Of a stretch of DNA of 46,660 nucleotides, positions 27,897 through 35,313 are shown piece after piece (the first letter of the stretch is position 1; every line of letters begins with the position of its first letter). The DNA comes from Oligoflexia bacterium (GTDB lineage: Bacteria; Bdellovibrionota; UBA1018): positions 1 through 46,660 of the forward strand of contig CAIRTR010000190.1 in NCBI GenBank assembly GCA_903881565.1. The letters run 5' to 3'. Made by a program: the position numbers and the translations under genes. The notes beneath the pieces are model-generated. The model searched no databases. It was not told the DNA's origin and worked only from the letters and a program-made list of their open reading frames with translations.

Positions 27897-28631
27897 ATGA
27901 AAAAATACAATGTTTTCATGATGGTTGCCGCATCCGCTCTGCTTCAGATTGCCGCAAAAAACGCGGGGCCCACCAAGAGCTATTCAGCGGTCGATACGAG
28001 CGTGATCCCGGACGCAGGCATCGTGCTGGATGAAAAAGGCGATTCGATGGATTCGGATACAGGAAGGGCCTCGGTTCCGGTAGAGCCGGCGGAGATTGTG
28101 CCGCCACCTAGGCCGATTGTGAAATCGACTCCCGCTCCGAAGCCAAAACCTGCGGTGCGGAAACAAGCTCCGGTGGCGAGTGCGCCTGTCGCGCGACAGG
28201 CGGAAGCCGCGCCAGCTCCTGCCTTGGCGCCTAAACAAGAAACACGAATTAATTACGACAAAGTTCCTGCAAGCGAAACGGCGCCGCTCATGCAACGTCT
28301 GAAACTCGTCGAACAACTCATTGAACGGCATCATCGCGCTTACGATTATCGCGCGTTCACCGTGAAGCAACTTCAGGAGATTTTGAAGGCGCTGGATGAA
28401 CCTTTTGAGAAAGCGTTTCAGGAGGCGAAGCCGAGTGAGGCGAATGTGCCAGTGCCCGCAGTCCCCACGCAAATTTCCACACCAGCTCCAGCACCGCCCG
28501 CGGAACCTGCGTCTGAAATGCCATCCGCTAGCACTCCCCCGGAACCTCCGGTGCCAACCATGGAGAAGCCCGAGTCTCCCCCAAAAGAAAACAAAGCGGG
28601 GTCACCAGCTCCAGAAATGCCAACGCCATAA
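27897..28631 (+). CDS. Proline/alanine-rich exported protein
   Basis: The 244-residue protein has a short signal-like N-terminus (MKKYNVFMMVAASALL). Two low-complexity Pro/Ala/Lys regions (VKSTPAPKPKPAVRKQ and TPAPAPPAEPASEMPSAS) flank a folded-looking helix of about 70 residues (MQRLKLVEQLIERHHRAYDYRAFTVKQLQEIL). Such linkers span the periplasm or cross the cell wall, as in TonB-like and peptidoglycan-associated proteins, but no family is recognised. The hydrolase gene follows 15 bp later, so the two are probably cotranscribed. Confidence 0.65.
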   Translation: MKKYNVFMMVAASALLQIAAKNAGPTKSYSAVDTSVIPDAGIVLDEKGDSMDSDTGRASVPVEPAEIVPPPRPIVKSTPAPKPKPAVRKQAPVASAPVARQAEAAPAPALAPKQETRINYDKVPASETAPLMQRLKLVEQLIERHHRAYDYRAFTVKQLQEILKALDEPFEKAFQEAKPSEANVPVPAVPTQISTPAPAPPAEPASEMPSASTPPEPPVPTMEKPESPPKENKAGSPAPEMPTP

Positions 28632-28646
28632 TAAGGATCCAAGAAG

Positions 28647-29651
28647 ATGCCAAAAACTAAGTTCTCACTTTTTGCTGCCCTCAGCCTCTTATGCCTCACT
28701 TCAACTTCCCTGCATGCGAGCCCCCAAGACATTAACGGGCTTTATGTGAACACCTTTGGGGACTCAGCTCAGCAAGCCCTGCTGTTTGTTCATGGTGGCC
28801 CAGGTGATGAATCTTCAATATTTGAAGCAACTGACGCTCAAAATCTTGCGAATCAAGGATACTTCGTGGTCGTTTACGATCAACGCGGACAAGGCCGAAG
28901 CGACTTCAGCGCCGGACAGACTGCGTACAATTATGGAACTTATTCCGCCGACCTTCTTTCGATCATTCAGACTTTGCAGCTTAAGAACGTTGCTCTCCTC
29001 GCCCACTCACATGGCGGTGCGATTGCGGCGCATTTTGATCAATCCTATCCAGGCGTCACGAAAAAAATCATTCTGATCGATGCGCCCGTTAATCTTTGGC
29101 AAATCTTTATCGACATGAAGGCCAATTGCACGGCACTTTACGAAAAAACTTCAGATACCGCAGGAATTAATAAGTTGAATCAAACTTTTGATATGATTTT
29201 AGCGAGCGCAACCCCCAGCCAAGAGGTTGAGACTTTTTTTGGAATAAGCACCCAATGCGGCGGCCCAGGAGGACTCTACACCGCACCTCACGCAGCGAGC
29301 AGTGCGAAGGGTTTGTATACGACTTGGATGGCGGCTTACCAGAGCAGTGTACTCCCCGCGCTTCTGGCAGCCCCGCAAGAGGCCGACCCAGTTAAAGGAT
29401 TTCTCGAGCGGGAGCAATATATTCACTTCGATTTTTCGCAAACCATTCAATCAAGTTCGTCGCAGTACTACGGAATTTATGGCGATGAAGACGGGCTTTT
29501 TACGCCAAATACTTTAGCGTCGATCGAAAAACTCTTGGGTGCCAAACATGGGGCGACATCATTCGAATTGATTCATGGGGCTTCACACAATGTTTTTGTG
29601 GATCAGCAGGAAGCGTTTAATCGTGCGCTCTTGAAGATGCTTAAGGAATAG
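28647..29651 (+). CDS. Exported alpha/beta hydrolase (prolyl aminopeptidase-like)
   Basis: The 334-residue protein has a signal peptide (cleaved near LHA). LLFVHGGPGDES carries the HGGPG oxyanion motif of S33 peptidases/hydrolases, and VVVYDQRGQGRSD is the next conserved strand. LLAHSHGGAIA is the nucleophile elbow with Ser, YGDEDGLF supplies the acid and HGASHNVF the His. It probably hydrolyses peptides or esters in the periplasm or outside the cell. The 3' end overlaps the convergent acetyltransferase gene by 11 bp. Confidence 0.85.
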   Translation: MPKTKFSLFAALSLLCLTSTSLHASPQDINGLYVNTFGDSAQQALLFVHGGPGDESSIFEATDAQNLANQGYFVVVYDQRGQGRSDFSAGQTAYNYGTYSADLLSIIQTLQLKNVALLAHSHGGAIAAHFDQSYPGVTKKIILIDAPVNLWQIFIDMKANCTALYEKTSDTAGINKLNQTFDMILASATPSQEVETFFGISTQCGGPGGLYTAPHAASSAKGLYTTWMAAYQSSVLPALLAAPQEADPVKGFLEREQYIHFDFSQTIQSSSSQYYGIYGDEDGLFTPNTLASIEKLLGAKHGATSFELIHGASHNVFVDQQEAFNRALLKMLKE

Positions 29652-30189
29652 CGGCCAATCCCCCAAGATCCCGCCAGCCATACGCCACATGCGCAATCGG
29701 CTTGCCACCGATTTCGGGGTGCTTCGTTTCGGGAAGCAGCTCACCCCCGATTTTTTCGTAAAACCGCCGCCAGGGATTTTCGGCCGCTGCCCAAATAATC
29801 AGCGCTTTGTGATTGGTGCCAATTAAAAGACGTGCGGACTCGGCAATCAATGCACGGCCAATGCCCATGCGCTGACGATTGGGATCGATGTAGATCGCCT
29901 TGATTTCGCAATCAAACCCAGGCGGAGGATCAATGGGCTTTACCGCGTCCGAAAAACCAACGATTCGATCACCCATCGTCGCTACCAGAAAAGGATAAGG
30001 AGAATTTTCCAACCGATGTTTCTCAATCGTTTTTAAAAACCGAGGCGCCCCTGCCTCTTCGGACATTACGTCCAACACCGAGTCGGGAATAATCCCTCTG
30101 TATGTGGTTTGCCAGGCACAGGCGTGTACGGCTGCAATTCCTCTGGCGTCTGAAGGCTCGACTTCTCGGATCAAAAAAGGCGCTGGCAT
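29641..30189 (-). CDS. GNAT-family N-acetyltransferase
   Basis: I start at ATG 30189 (MPAPFLIREVEPSD); ATG 30198 is nearly as good. The 182-residue product has PSDARGIAAVHACAWQTTYRGIIP at the start, typical of GNAT acyltransferases, IKAIYIDPNRQRMGIGRALI as the acetyl-CoA-binding motif A, and LIIWAAAENPWRRFYEKIGG as motif B. The substrate is unknown. Its 5' end sits exactly where a broken upstream gene on the same strand loses its homology, which suggests a deletion or recombination joined the two. Confidence 0.85.
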   Translation of the reverse strand: MPAPFLIREVEPSDARGIAAVHACAWQTTYRGIIPDSVLDVMSEEAGAPRFLKTIEKHRLENSPYPFLVATMGDRIVGFSDAVKPIDPPPGFDCEIKAIYIDPNRQRMGIGRALIAESARLLIGTNHKALIIWAAAENPWRRFYEKIGGELLPETKHPEIGGKPIAHVAYGWRDLGGLAAIP

Positions 30190-30204
30190 GAACTCCATGA
30201 TAAC

Positions 30205-30701
30205 ACACAAGTTCCTGCTGCACATAGTGGCCAGCACCATAAATGACCATGATGCTCTTATACTCGCCTAGAAGTTTCGCAATCTTTTCGACTGCGGTTT
30301 TGTCTCTTTCCAAACTCGAATGTTCCGAGAGCTTTCCGGGCTCAGCCCCTACGAACGGAATTCCTCTTGAAAGAGCCAATTTATAGGCAAAATAGACTTC
30401 AACGCTCTGATCCTTACCCAGCTTAATCTTATCGTCCCAGTTTCGGGGAGATCGGCCCCAGGATTCGTAAATCCCTTCAATCAATATAATGTCCGGCTTC
30501 TTTTCCTCAATCGCCTTTTCAATGAGCTGAGTCGAACGCCCTCAGTCCTGATGCTGTGTCGCGATAAAGGTCAAAGTCTTTGAGCCTTGGGTAAACTCCA
30601 CTCTTGCAGGAAAAGGCTGAGGGGGGCGTCACGCCGGCATCGCATTCAATGTAGAAAAAAAAGGCGCAAATGATAACAAAGAGTTTTGACGCGAGACCCA
30701 T
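30205..30701 (-). pseudogene. Broken exported protein gene, possibly TraB/GumN-like
   Basis: ATG 30701 opens a signal-like peptide (MGLASKLFVIICAFFFYI). At the C6/G6 run (30621-30626) the frame breaks. Dropping one base gives GVTPPQPFPARVEFTQGSK, then TLTFIATQHQD and a TGA near 30541. The same frame continues past that stop as QLIEKAIEEKKPDIILIEG, GIPFVGAEPG and IMVIYGAGHYVQQEL, where homology ends at the GNAT gene. The IEG and GAGHY strands recall the TraB/PrgY/GumN group, but this is a weak impression. There are at least three lesions: frameshift, nonsense codon and 3' truncation. It is therefore real decay rather than one sequencing error. Confidence 0.6.
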
Positions 30702-30783
30702 GCTTTAATTTCGGCAATTTTGCGAGAGATGCTACAATTTCTCCGAATTGACCCATAAATCAAAATCCTCTAGGGTTGCTCCT

Positions 30784-31230
30784 ATGAAACGACACCCTAC
30801 TTTGCACCCGCTTTCCGAGGAACATCACCACGGCTTGGTTTTGTGTTTGCGCCTACGGAAGCTGGCAATTGATGACCCGGCCGCTGCGGAGACGATGCTC
30901 CAAGAAGCGTGGAAGAGCGAACTCCAAGATCATTTTCGCCTCGAAGATGACATACTTCTTCCCGAAATGGCCCTCGCGTCCACTGTGAATCATCCTGACA
31001 TTGTTCGCACCTGCACGGACCACGTAATGCTCCGACTGCTCATTAGAAGAATTGCCCGGGCGCCTTTGAACGAGAAGGCGCCTCTGCTTGTAGCTTTTGC
31101 CGATTGCTTGGAGGAACACATTCGTTTTGAAGAGCGCATTCTTTTTTGTACAGCCGAATCACTGCTAGGCGAGGAAGGCCTCTCGAGGCTCGGATTCGTT
31201 TCTCGATTCGAGGGCGAAAACTCTCACTAG
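30784..31230 (+). CDS. Hemerythrin-like (HHE) protein
   Basis: The ATG at 30784 begins MKRHPTLHPLSEEHHHG, with the first iron-ligand His; the product has 148 residues. LQDHFRLEDDILLPEM supplies His and Glu, CTDHVMLRLLI a His, and LEEHIRFEERIL the last His/Glu pair, the four-helix di-iron pattern. Family members bind or detoxify O2 or NO, or handle iron during nitrosative stress. The gene is convergent with the PF11756 gene (4-bp overlap of ends) in a cluster of related functions. A TTGCG half-site lies near 30720 without its partner. Confidence 0.85.
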   Translation: MKRHPTLHPLSEEHHHGLVLCLRLRKLAIDDPAAAETMLQEAWKSELQDHFRLEDDILLPEMALASTVNHPDIVRTCTDHVMLRLLIRRIARAPLNEKAPLLVAFADCLEEHIRFEERILFCTAESLLGEEGLSRLGFVSRFEGENSH

Positions 31231-31589
31231 AGGGGCTTCGCCCTTGCTCGCCACTTTTTGAGCTTCCCCTTCGAGGTCAGTTGATCCCATAGATGCAAAA
31301 TCGCCAAGATCGGGTGGCGGAAAAGCATTTTGGGGCCGGAGAATTTCATAATTTCACGCGCAGCTTCTCGAGGAGCCGGCTTGTAGCAATGGGTTGGACA
31401 TTCAGAGCAAGCGGGCTTCAGCTCTCTGTACCGACATTGTTGAACGCGGTAGAGTGCATAGTCTAAGAACTCCCTACAGATGGGACAAATATTCTGCGAA
31501 AATTCCGCCACGTGGTGGCGATCACAATAGATCTGCACCATGATCTGCAAGGTCTGCTCTTCGCGCTTGAGTCGCGGCAGCGCACTCAC
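31227..31589 (-). CDS. PF11756-type protein (nitrous oxide-stimulated promoter family)
   Basis: The 120-residue protein carries the family's Cys/His pattern: MVQIYCDRHH, ICPICREFLDYAL, QQCRY, CSECPTHCYKP and the C-terminal MLFRHPILAILHL. I recognise this as the small Cys-rich family named after a nitrous-oxide-responsive promoter; its biochemical role is unknown, but eight or more Cys/His suggest metal or redox binding. Its start overlaps the DUF1858 stop by four bases, so the two are translationally coupled. Confidence 0.8.
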   Translation of the reverse strand: MSALPRLKREEQTLQIMVQIYCDRHHVAEFSQNICPICREFLDYALYRVQQCRYRELKPACSECPTHCYKPAPREAAREIMKFSGPKMLFRHPILAILHLWDQLTSKGKLKKWRARAKPL

Positions 31590-31828
31590 TGTTTACTCTT
31601 TGGCTTCTTGGCCATTTTTGCCTTACCTGAAACCGCCGAAAGCTGAGCGAGGAATTTGCGCAAGTCCAAGCCGTAGGTTTTAGCGACGTCTGCAAGCGTT
31701 TCCATCGAGGAGACGGGACATTCCAGGCATTTCAAACCGTAATTCTTGAATACAGAAATACAATGGGGCCATCCCAGAAGAACCTCATCTACGGTTGAGC
31801 TGGCGGTTAGCTTTTTGATCGACTTCAT
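31586..31828 (-). CDS. DUF1858-domain protein (hybrid-cluster-associated redox disulfide type)
   Basis: The 80-residue protein reads LTASSTVDEVLLGWPHCISVF, then YGLKCLECPVSSMETLADVAKTYGLD, the DUF1858 fold with a CxxC pair. Family members are found beside hybrid cluster proteins and DUF438 proteins and are thought to act as small redox or NO-responsive modules. A tail of Lys residues follows the domain. It starts the operon with the PF11756 gene, about 50 bp after the Crp/Fnr gene, and its promoter region carries a near-perfect copy of the dyad seen upstream of that regulator. Confidence 0.8.
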   Translation of the reverse strand: MKSIKKLTASSTVDEVLLGWPHCISVFKNYGLKCLECPVSSMETLADVAKTYGLDLRKFLAQLSAVSGKAKMAKKPKSKQ

Positions 31829-31863
31829 AATCCCGAGTATCTCAGAGAATCCAAGAGGTGTCC

Positions 31864-31877
31864 TTGCGCTGGCACAA
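31864..31877. promoter_or_regulatory. Candidate Crp/Fnr operator TTGCG-CTGG-CACAA
   Basis: This dyad has one mismatch from TTGCG-N4-CGCAA. It lies 36-49 bases upstream of the DUF1858 start, in the short gap after the Crp/Fnr gene, a position that fits an activator site. The match to the perfect dyad at 32608-32625 is the main support. Confidence 0.5.
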
Positions 31878-31878
31878 A

Positions 31879-32586
31879 CTACTTATCTGAAGTTTCAACA
31901 GGCGTTTCTGAAATGAGCAATAACCGATGAGGATTGCGAATCAGGACTCGCTGCCGCCCAATTTCAAGAAATCCTAAAGTCTGCCATTGATTAAGAATGC
32001 GACTCACAGTGAAGAGTGTGGTGCCGGTCATCTCGGCCAAGTCTTGGCGCGAAAGCAGGAGATCCAAAAGTATACCAGAGGCTTGCTTCGATCCCATTTT
32101 ACCAGCCAATCGCAAAAGAATTCGCGCCAGACGCTGTTCAACTCGCTCGGTAGCAAGTTCACGAAACCGGTCCTGGAGCTCCTGCACTCGAGACGAAAGA
32201 ATCTGAAGCCCGTTGATGGCAATCTTAGGGTGTTTGTTCATCAAGGTTAACAGGTCGCGAGCCTCCCAAGCCAGCGCAACCCCACTTCGCTCCGCTTGAG
32301 CCGACACCGGATACCGAGTGTCACCCTTGGTGGCAACGAGTGCAAAAATCTCTCCTGGGCTGATCACTCTGATAAAAACCTGCTGCCCTTGATCGTTTAT
32401 TTGCGTGATTTTGACCCGCCCGCTAATGAGGGCAAATGTCTTCTTAGCTAACTCACCTTGCCGGAAGAAAAATCCGCTCTTTTTTCGCTCCACAACTTGA
32501 GCAGCCTGCCTAACTTCCTCCAATGCCGCCGAATCCAGCCCTGTGAAAAGTGGCATAGCTTTGAGTTGTTCAATATATTCCTTCAT
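31879..32586 (-). CDS. Crp/Fnr-family transcription regulator, cysteine-free
   Basis: The 235-residue protein has an N-terminal cyclic-nucleotide-binding-like beta roll (SGFFFRQGELAKKTFALISGRVKI), a dimerisation helix (LQILSSRVQELQDRFREL) and a winged helix. The recognition helix TGTTLFTVSRILNQWQ is at about residues 187-202. No Cys is present, so it does not carry an FNR-type iron-sulphur cluster; a haem- or ligand-sensing DNR-like role is possible. At the position of Glu209 of E. coli FNR it has Phe, so a target other than TTGAT is expected. It is divergent from the DUF438/hemerythrin/PAS gene, with the dyad CCTTGCG-GTGG-CGCAAGG between. Confidence 0.88.
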   Translation of the reverse strand: MKEYIEQLKAMPLFTGLDSAALEEVRQAAQVVERKKSGFFFRQGELAKKTFALISGRVKITQINDQGQQVFIRVISPGEIFALVATKGDTRYPVSAQAERSGVALAWEARDLLTLMNKHPKIAINGLQILSSRVQELQDRFRELATERVEQRLARILLRLAGKMGSKQASGILLDLLLSRQDLAEMTGTTLFTVSRILNQWQTLGFLEIGRQRVLIRNPHRLLLISETPVETSDK

Positions 32587-32607
32587 GGCACTCCGTTTCT
32601 ACCCTAT

Positions 32608-32625
32608 CCTTGCGGTGGCGCAAGG
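32608..32625. promoter_or_regulatory. Perfect dyad CCTTGCG-GTGG-CGCAAGG, candidate Crp/Fnr operator
   Basis: A 7-bp perfect inverted repeat with a 4-bp spacer lies between the divergent Crp/Fnr gene (start 32586) and the DUF438-type gene (start 32673). The geometry, 5-bp core half-sites separated by four bases, equals that of FNR/DNR sites (TTGAT-N4-ATCAA) with the inner bases changed. It could serve both promoters and allow autoregulation. Confidence 0.65.
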
Positions 32626-32672
32626 TACACTTTGAACTGTTGGGCTATCTTCTTCATGAAGGAGCCCCCCAC

Positions 32673-34121
32673 ATGAAGCCTACCGTCAAACTTAATGCCG
32701 ATCGCAAAATTCTGGATCTTATCCAAGAATATCCTTTTTTGGAAGAAACGCTCGTTTCGCTCTCCGACAAGTTCAAACTCCTCAAGAATCCGGTCATGCG
32801 AAAAACAGTGGGGCGATTAGCGACTATTAGCGATGCCGCAGGGATGAGTAAAATTCCGCTAGATGTTTTGATGGCTAAGCTCGAAGCGGCGATTCAAAGC
32901 CACAACCCTGCGCAAGCAGCGAAAGAGAATGAACTCAAAAATAGCCGACAAGAACTTCTTAAGGGCATTATTCGTGACCTTCACAGCGGCACATCGATTG
33001 ACGAGGCAAAACGACGCTTCAAATCCCTTGCGCAACAGATTGACGCCTCCGAAATCGCTGCTCTTGAACAAAGTCTCATTGCCGAGGGGATGCCGACCGA
33101 AGAAATCGCCCGCCTTTGCGATGTTCACGCTGAAGTCTTCAAAGAGGGACTCAGCATTGCTGGCCCGATGAAGGTTGGAGACGAGCATCCGATTTATACC
33201 TATATGCGCGAAAATCGAGAGGCAGAGCGCATCTGTTCAAACATCAGTTCGCTTCTGGAGAAGCTGGGCCCCACCCCGGATGAACCCAGTTTTGAAAAAC
33301 GTCGTCTCGATCTCATCGTGTTGCTCAAGAACCTTTCGCTGATCAACCGCCACTACACCCGAAAAGAGAATCAGGTTTTCCCTTTCCTCGAGAAGCACGA
33401 CATCACGGGTCCCTCACGTGTGATGTGGATCGTGCACGACGAAATTCGGCAACAAATGAAAGACTGCATTGTCAGAGTCGAATTAGGTAAAGGGCACGAG
33501 AGTACCGATAAAATTCAAACCTTGCTACGCGCCGTTTTAGACATGATTTACAAAGAAGAGCACATCCTTTTTCCCATGTGCCAAAAAACATTTACCAATG
33601 AAGATTGGCATGGAGTTAAAAAGGGCGAAGACGAAATCGGTTATGCGTGGCTCAGCCCGATTGAGAAAAAGGCTTCATCCGAGCCGACCCTTGATCATAA
33701 AGCTGGAACGTTCAATTTGGATACGGGGGCGCTATCCATTGAGCAGATTCGATTGATTTTTTCGAGTCTCCCTGTTGACCTATCTTTTGTTGATGAGAAC
33801 GACGAAGTGCAGTTTTATAGTTCGGGTGCCGAGCGGATATTCCCTCGCAGCCCCGGAGTCATCGGCCGGAATGTAAAAAACTGTCATCCTCCCAAAAGCC
33901 TACATGCCGTCGAAGAAATCCTCAGCGAGTTTCGAGCAGGGCGAAAAAGTGTTTCGGAGTTTTGGATTACGATGCAGGGCAAGTTTCTGCACATCCGTTA
34001 TTATGCAATTCGCGATGTTCAAGCCACTTACAAGGGCTGCCTTGAAGTGACTCAAGATGTGACTCATATTCGAAGCCTTGAAGGAGAGCGTCGATTACTG
34101 GATTGGAGCCCTTCAGTTTGA
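32673..34121 (+). CDS. DUF1858-DUF438-hemerythrin-PAS sensor-like protein
   Basis: ATG 32673 has AAGGAG eight bases upstream, giving 482 residues. The order seen is: DUF1858 at about 1-75 (ILDLIQEYPFLEETLVSLS), DUF438 at about 80-165 (LLKGIIRDLHSGTSIDEAKRRF), a hemerythrin domain at about 175-310 with the di-iron ligands (HPIYTYMREN, NRHYTRKENQVFPFLE, WIVHDEI, YKEEHILFP), and a PAS domain at about 350-470 (LPVDLSFVDENDEVQFYS to LEVTQDVT). Both modules can bind iron or haem-type cofactors, so the protein is a good candidate for NO, O2 or redox sensing, but it has no output domain. It is divergent from the Crp/Fnr gene and overlaps the end of the convergent gene by nine bases. Confidence 0.88.
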   Translation: MKPTVKLNADRKILDLIQEYPFLEETLVSLSDKFKLLKNPVMRKTVGRLATISDAAGMSKIPLDVLMAKLEAAIQSHNPAQAAKENELKNSRQELLKGIIRDLHSGTSIDEAKRRFKSLAQQIDASEIAALEQSLIAEGMPTEEIARLCDVHAEVFKEGLSIAGPMKVGDEHPIYTYMRENREAERICSNISSLLEKLGPTPDEPSFEKRRLDLIVLLKNLSLINRHYTRKENQVFPFLEKHDITGPSRVMWIVHDEIRQQMKDCIVRVELGKGHESTDKIQTLLRAVLDMIYKEEHILFPMCQKTFTNEDWHGVKKGEDEIGYAWLSPIEKKASSEPTLDHKAGTFNLDTGALSIEQIRLIFSSLPVDLSFVDENDEVQFYSSGAERIFPRSPGVIGRNVKNCHPPKSLHAVEEILSEFRAGRKSVSEFWITMQGKFLHIRYYAIRDVQATYKGCLEVTQDVTHIRSLEGERRLLDWSPSV

Positions 34122-35273
34122 GACAACGCAGCGGACAGGTCTCTTGACCGAATAATAGAAAAATCCTGCTGCCTTCTTCAACTGGGGCATGTCCTTCGTC
34201 CAGGTGACCTGGTCGAATTTTGGCATTAAGTTCTGAGCCTCTGATGAACCCTCAACAAAAGCATCACGCATGCGAGAGTGCTCAAACCTCATCGGTAGGC
34301 GTCCTCCCACGTTGGCACAAACATCTTCAGCGTGCTGAAACCCAGAACGTCTCTCCAAAATATCGCTCCAAATCAGCCCCGATGAATCTTTCCAAGCCTC
34401 GCCAAAACCCGCGCGTTCGACACGTTCAAAAGTAGCGACCTGACCCTCGGCGCCCAGCTTCGACAGTCGACATTTAAAACCAGGCTTAGCCGCTCTCAGT
34501 TCGGTGCTCGAAAAAGAGGAACAAAGATTCATGATCGCAATGGGCTCAGTAGGAAAAGGCGCGCTGTAAAGGAATTTATGATCGCTTGCCTCAACAATCA
34601 TTTTGCCCGGGGTCTTCGGATTAAACTCCAGCACCAAAAAGTCTGGCACCAAAATCTTCGTCAAGTTCACTTCTTCAAGGGATCTGCAAACGGTGCCCTC
34701 GCAGACCCTATCATCCGGATACAAGCTCAGCTTCTCAGACGAAGTGGCGAGCGCATAATCTAGACTTGGAAAGCGCACATCGAGATAAAATCGAAAACGA
34801 AAGCGATACCCCCCATCGGCTGTCGCCTGCTCAAATAGGAAATCCGATTGATTTAAACCACCCGACTCACAAGTTTCGGAGTGGCCGTAGGGCGATGTCA
34901 GGTATTGATTCGCATTAAACGAGGAGACGTTTTCACCACGAATCTCTGGCCCAAATGCACTTGCGGCCAATGAGAAGGACCAACCCCTGACTTCTTCACA
35001 GACGTTTTTACTCGCGACACTCCCATAAAGAGAGAGCTGCAGCTTTTGATAAATTTCTCGCGAGCGGGCTGAGCCATCCATCCACTCGATTTCGCGCGAA
35101 AGCCTCCACTCACGGTTGCTGACCAAAGTGTTCAGCACTTCGGATCCCACCTTCGAGAGGGGACCATATCCCTGAGGGAAAACTGTCGGAACGGGCTTCG
35201 CCATGCCAAAAGCCACGGGCGAAGCAAGGCTTGCAAGTAGGCAGAAGGATAAAGGCCAGATTTGTTTTTGCAT
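34113..35273 (-). CDS. Secreted protein with DUF1566-like C-terminus
   Basis: The 386-residue protein has a signal peptide (MQKQIWPLSFCLLASLASP). The N-terminal 250 residues are unrecognised. The C-terminus (DSSGLIWSDIL, AEDVCANVGGRLPM, FDQVTWTKD, RPVRCV) resembles the DUF1566/Lcl C-terminal type of C-type-lectin-like fold, which is common on secreted proteins of this kind of bacterium. Paired Cys suggest disulfides. The role is unknown. It lies just downstream of the multiheme cytochrome gene on the same strand, with a 40-bp gap. Confidence 0.7.
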   Translation of the reverse strand: MQKQIWPLSFCLLASLASPVAFGMAKPVPTVFPQGYGPLSKVGSEVLNTLVSNREWRLSREIEWMDGSARSREIYQKLQLSLYGSVASKNVCEEVRGWSFSLAASAFGPEIRGENVSSFNANQYLTSPYGHSETCESGGLNQSDFLFEQATADGGYRFRFRFYLDVRFPSLDYALATSSEKLSLYPDDRVCEGTVCRSLEEVNLTKILVPDFLVLEFNPKTPGKMIVEASDHKFLYSAPFPTEPIAIMNLCSSFSSTELRAAKPGFKCRLSKLGAEGQVATFERVERAGFGEAWKDSSGLIWSDILERRSGFQHAEDVCANVGGRLPMRFEHSRMRDAFVEGSSEAQNLMPKFDQVTWTKDMPQLKKAAGFFYYSVKRPVRCVVSN

Positions 35274-35313
35274 AAGAACCCGTCTTTCTAATTTCTTGGG
35301 CTAATTCCTTGGG

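Noticed and set aside
30715-30783. TTGCG half-site before the hemerythrin gene as a third Crp/Fnr site
   Set aside because: The second half (CGCAA) is absent at the right spacing, so a single pentamer is not convincing.
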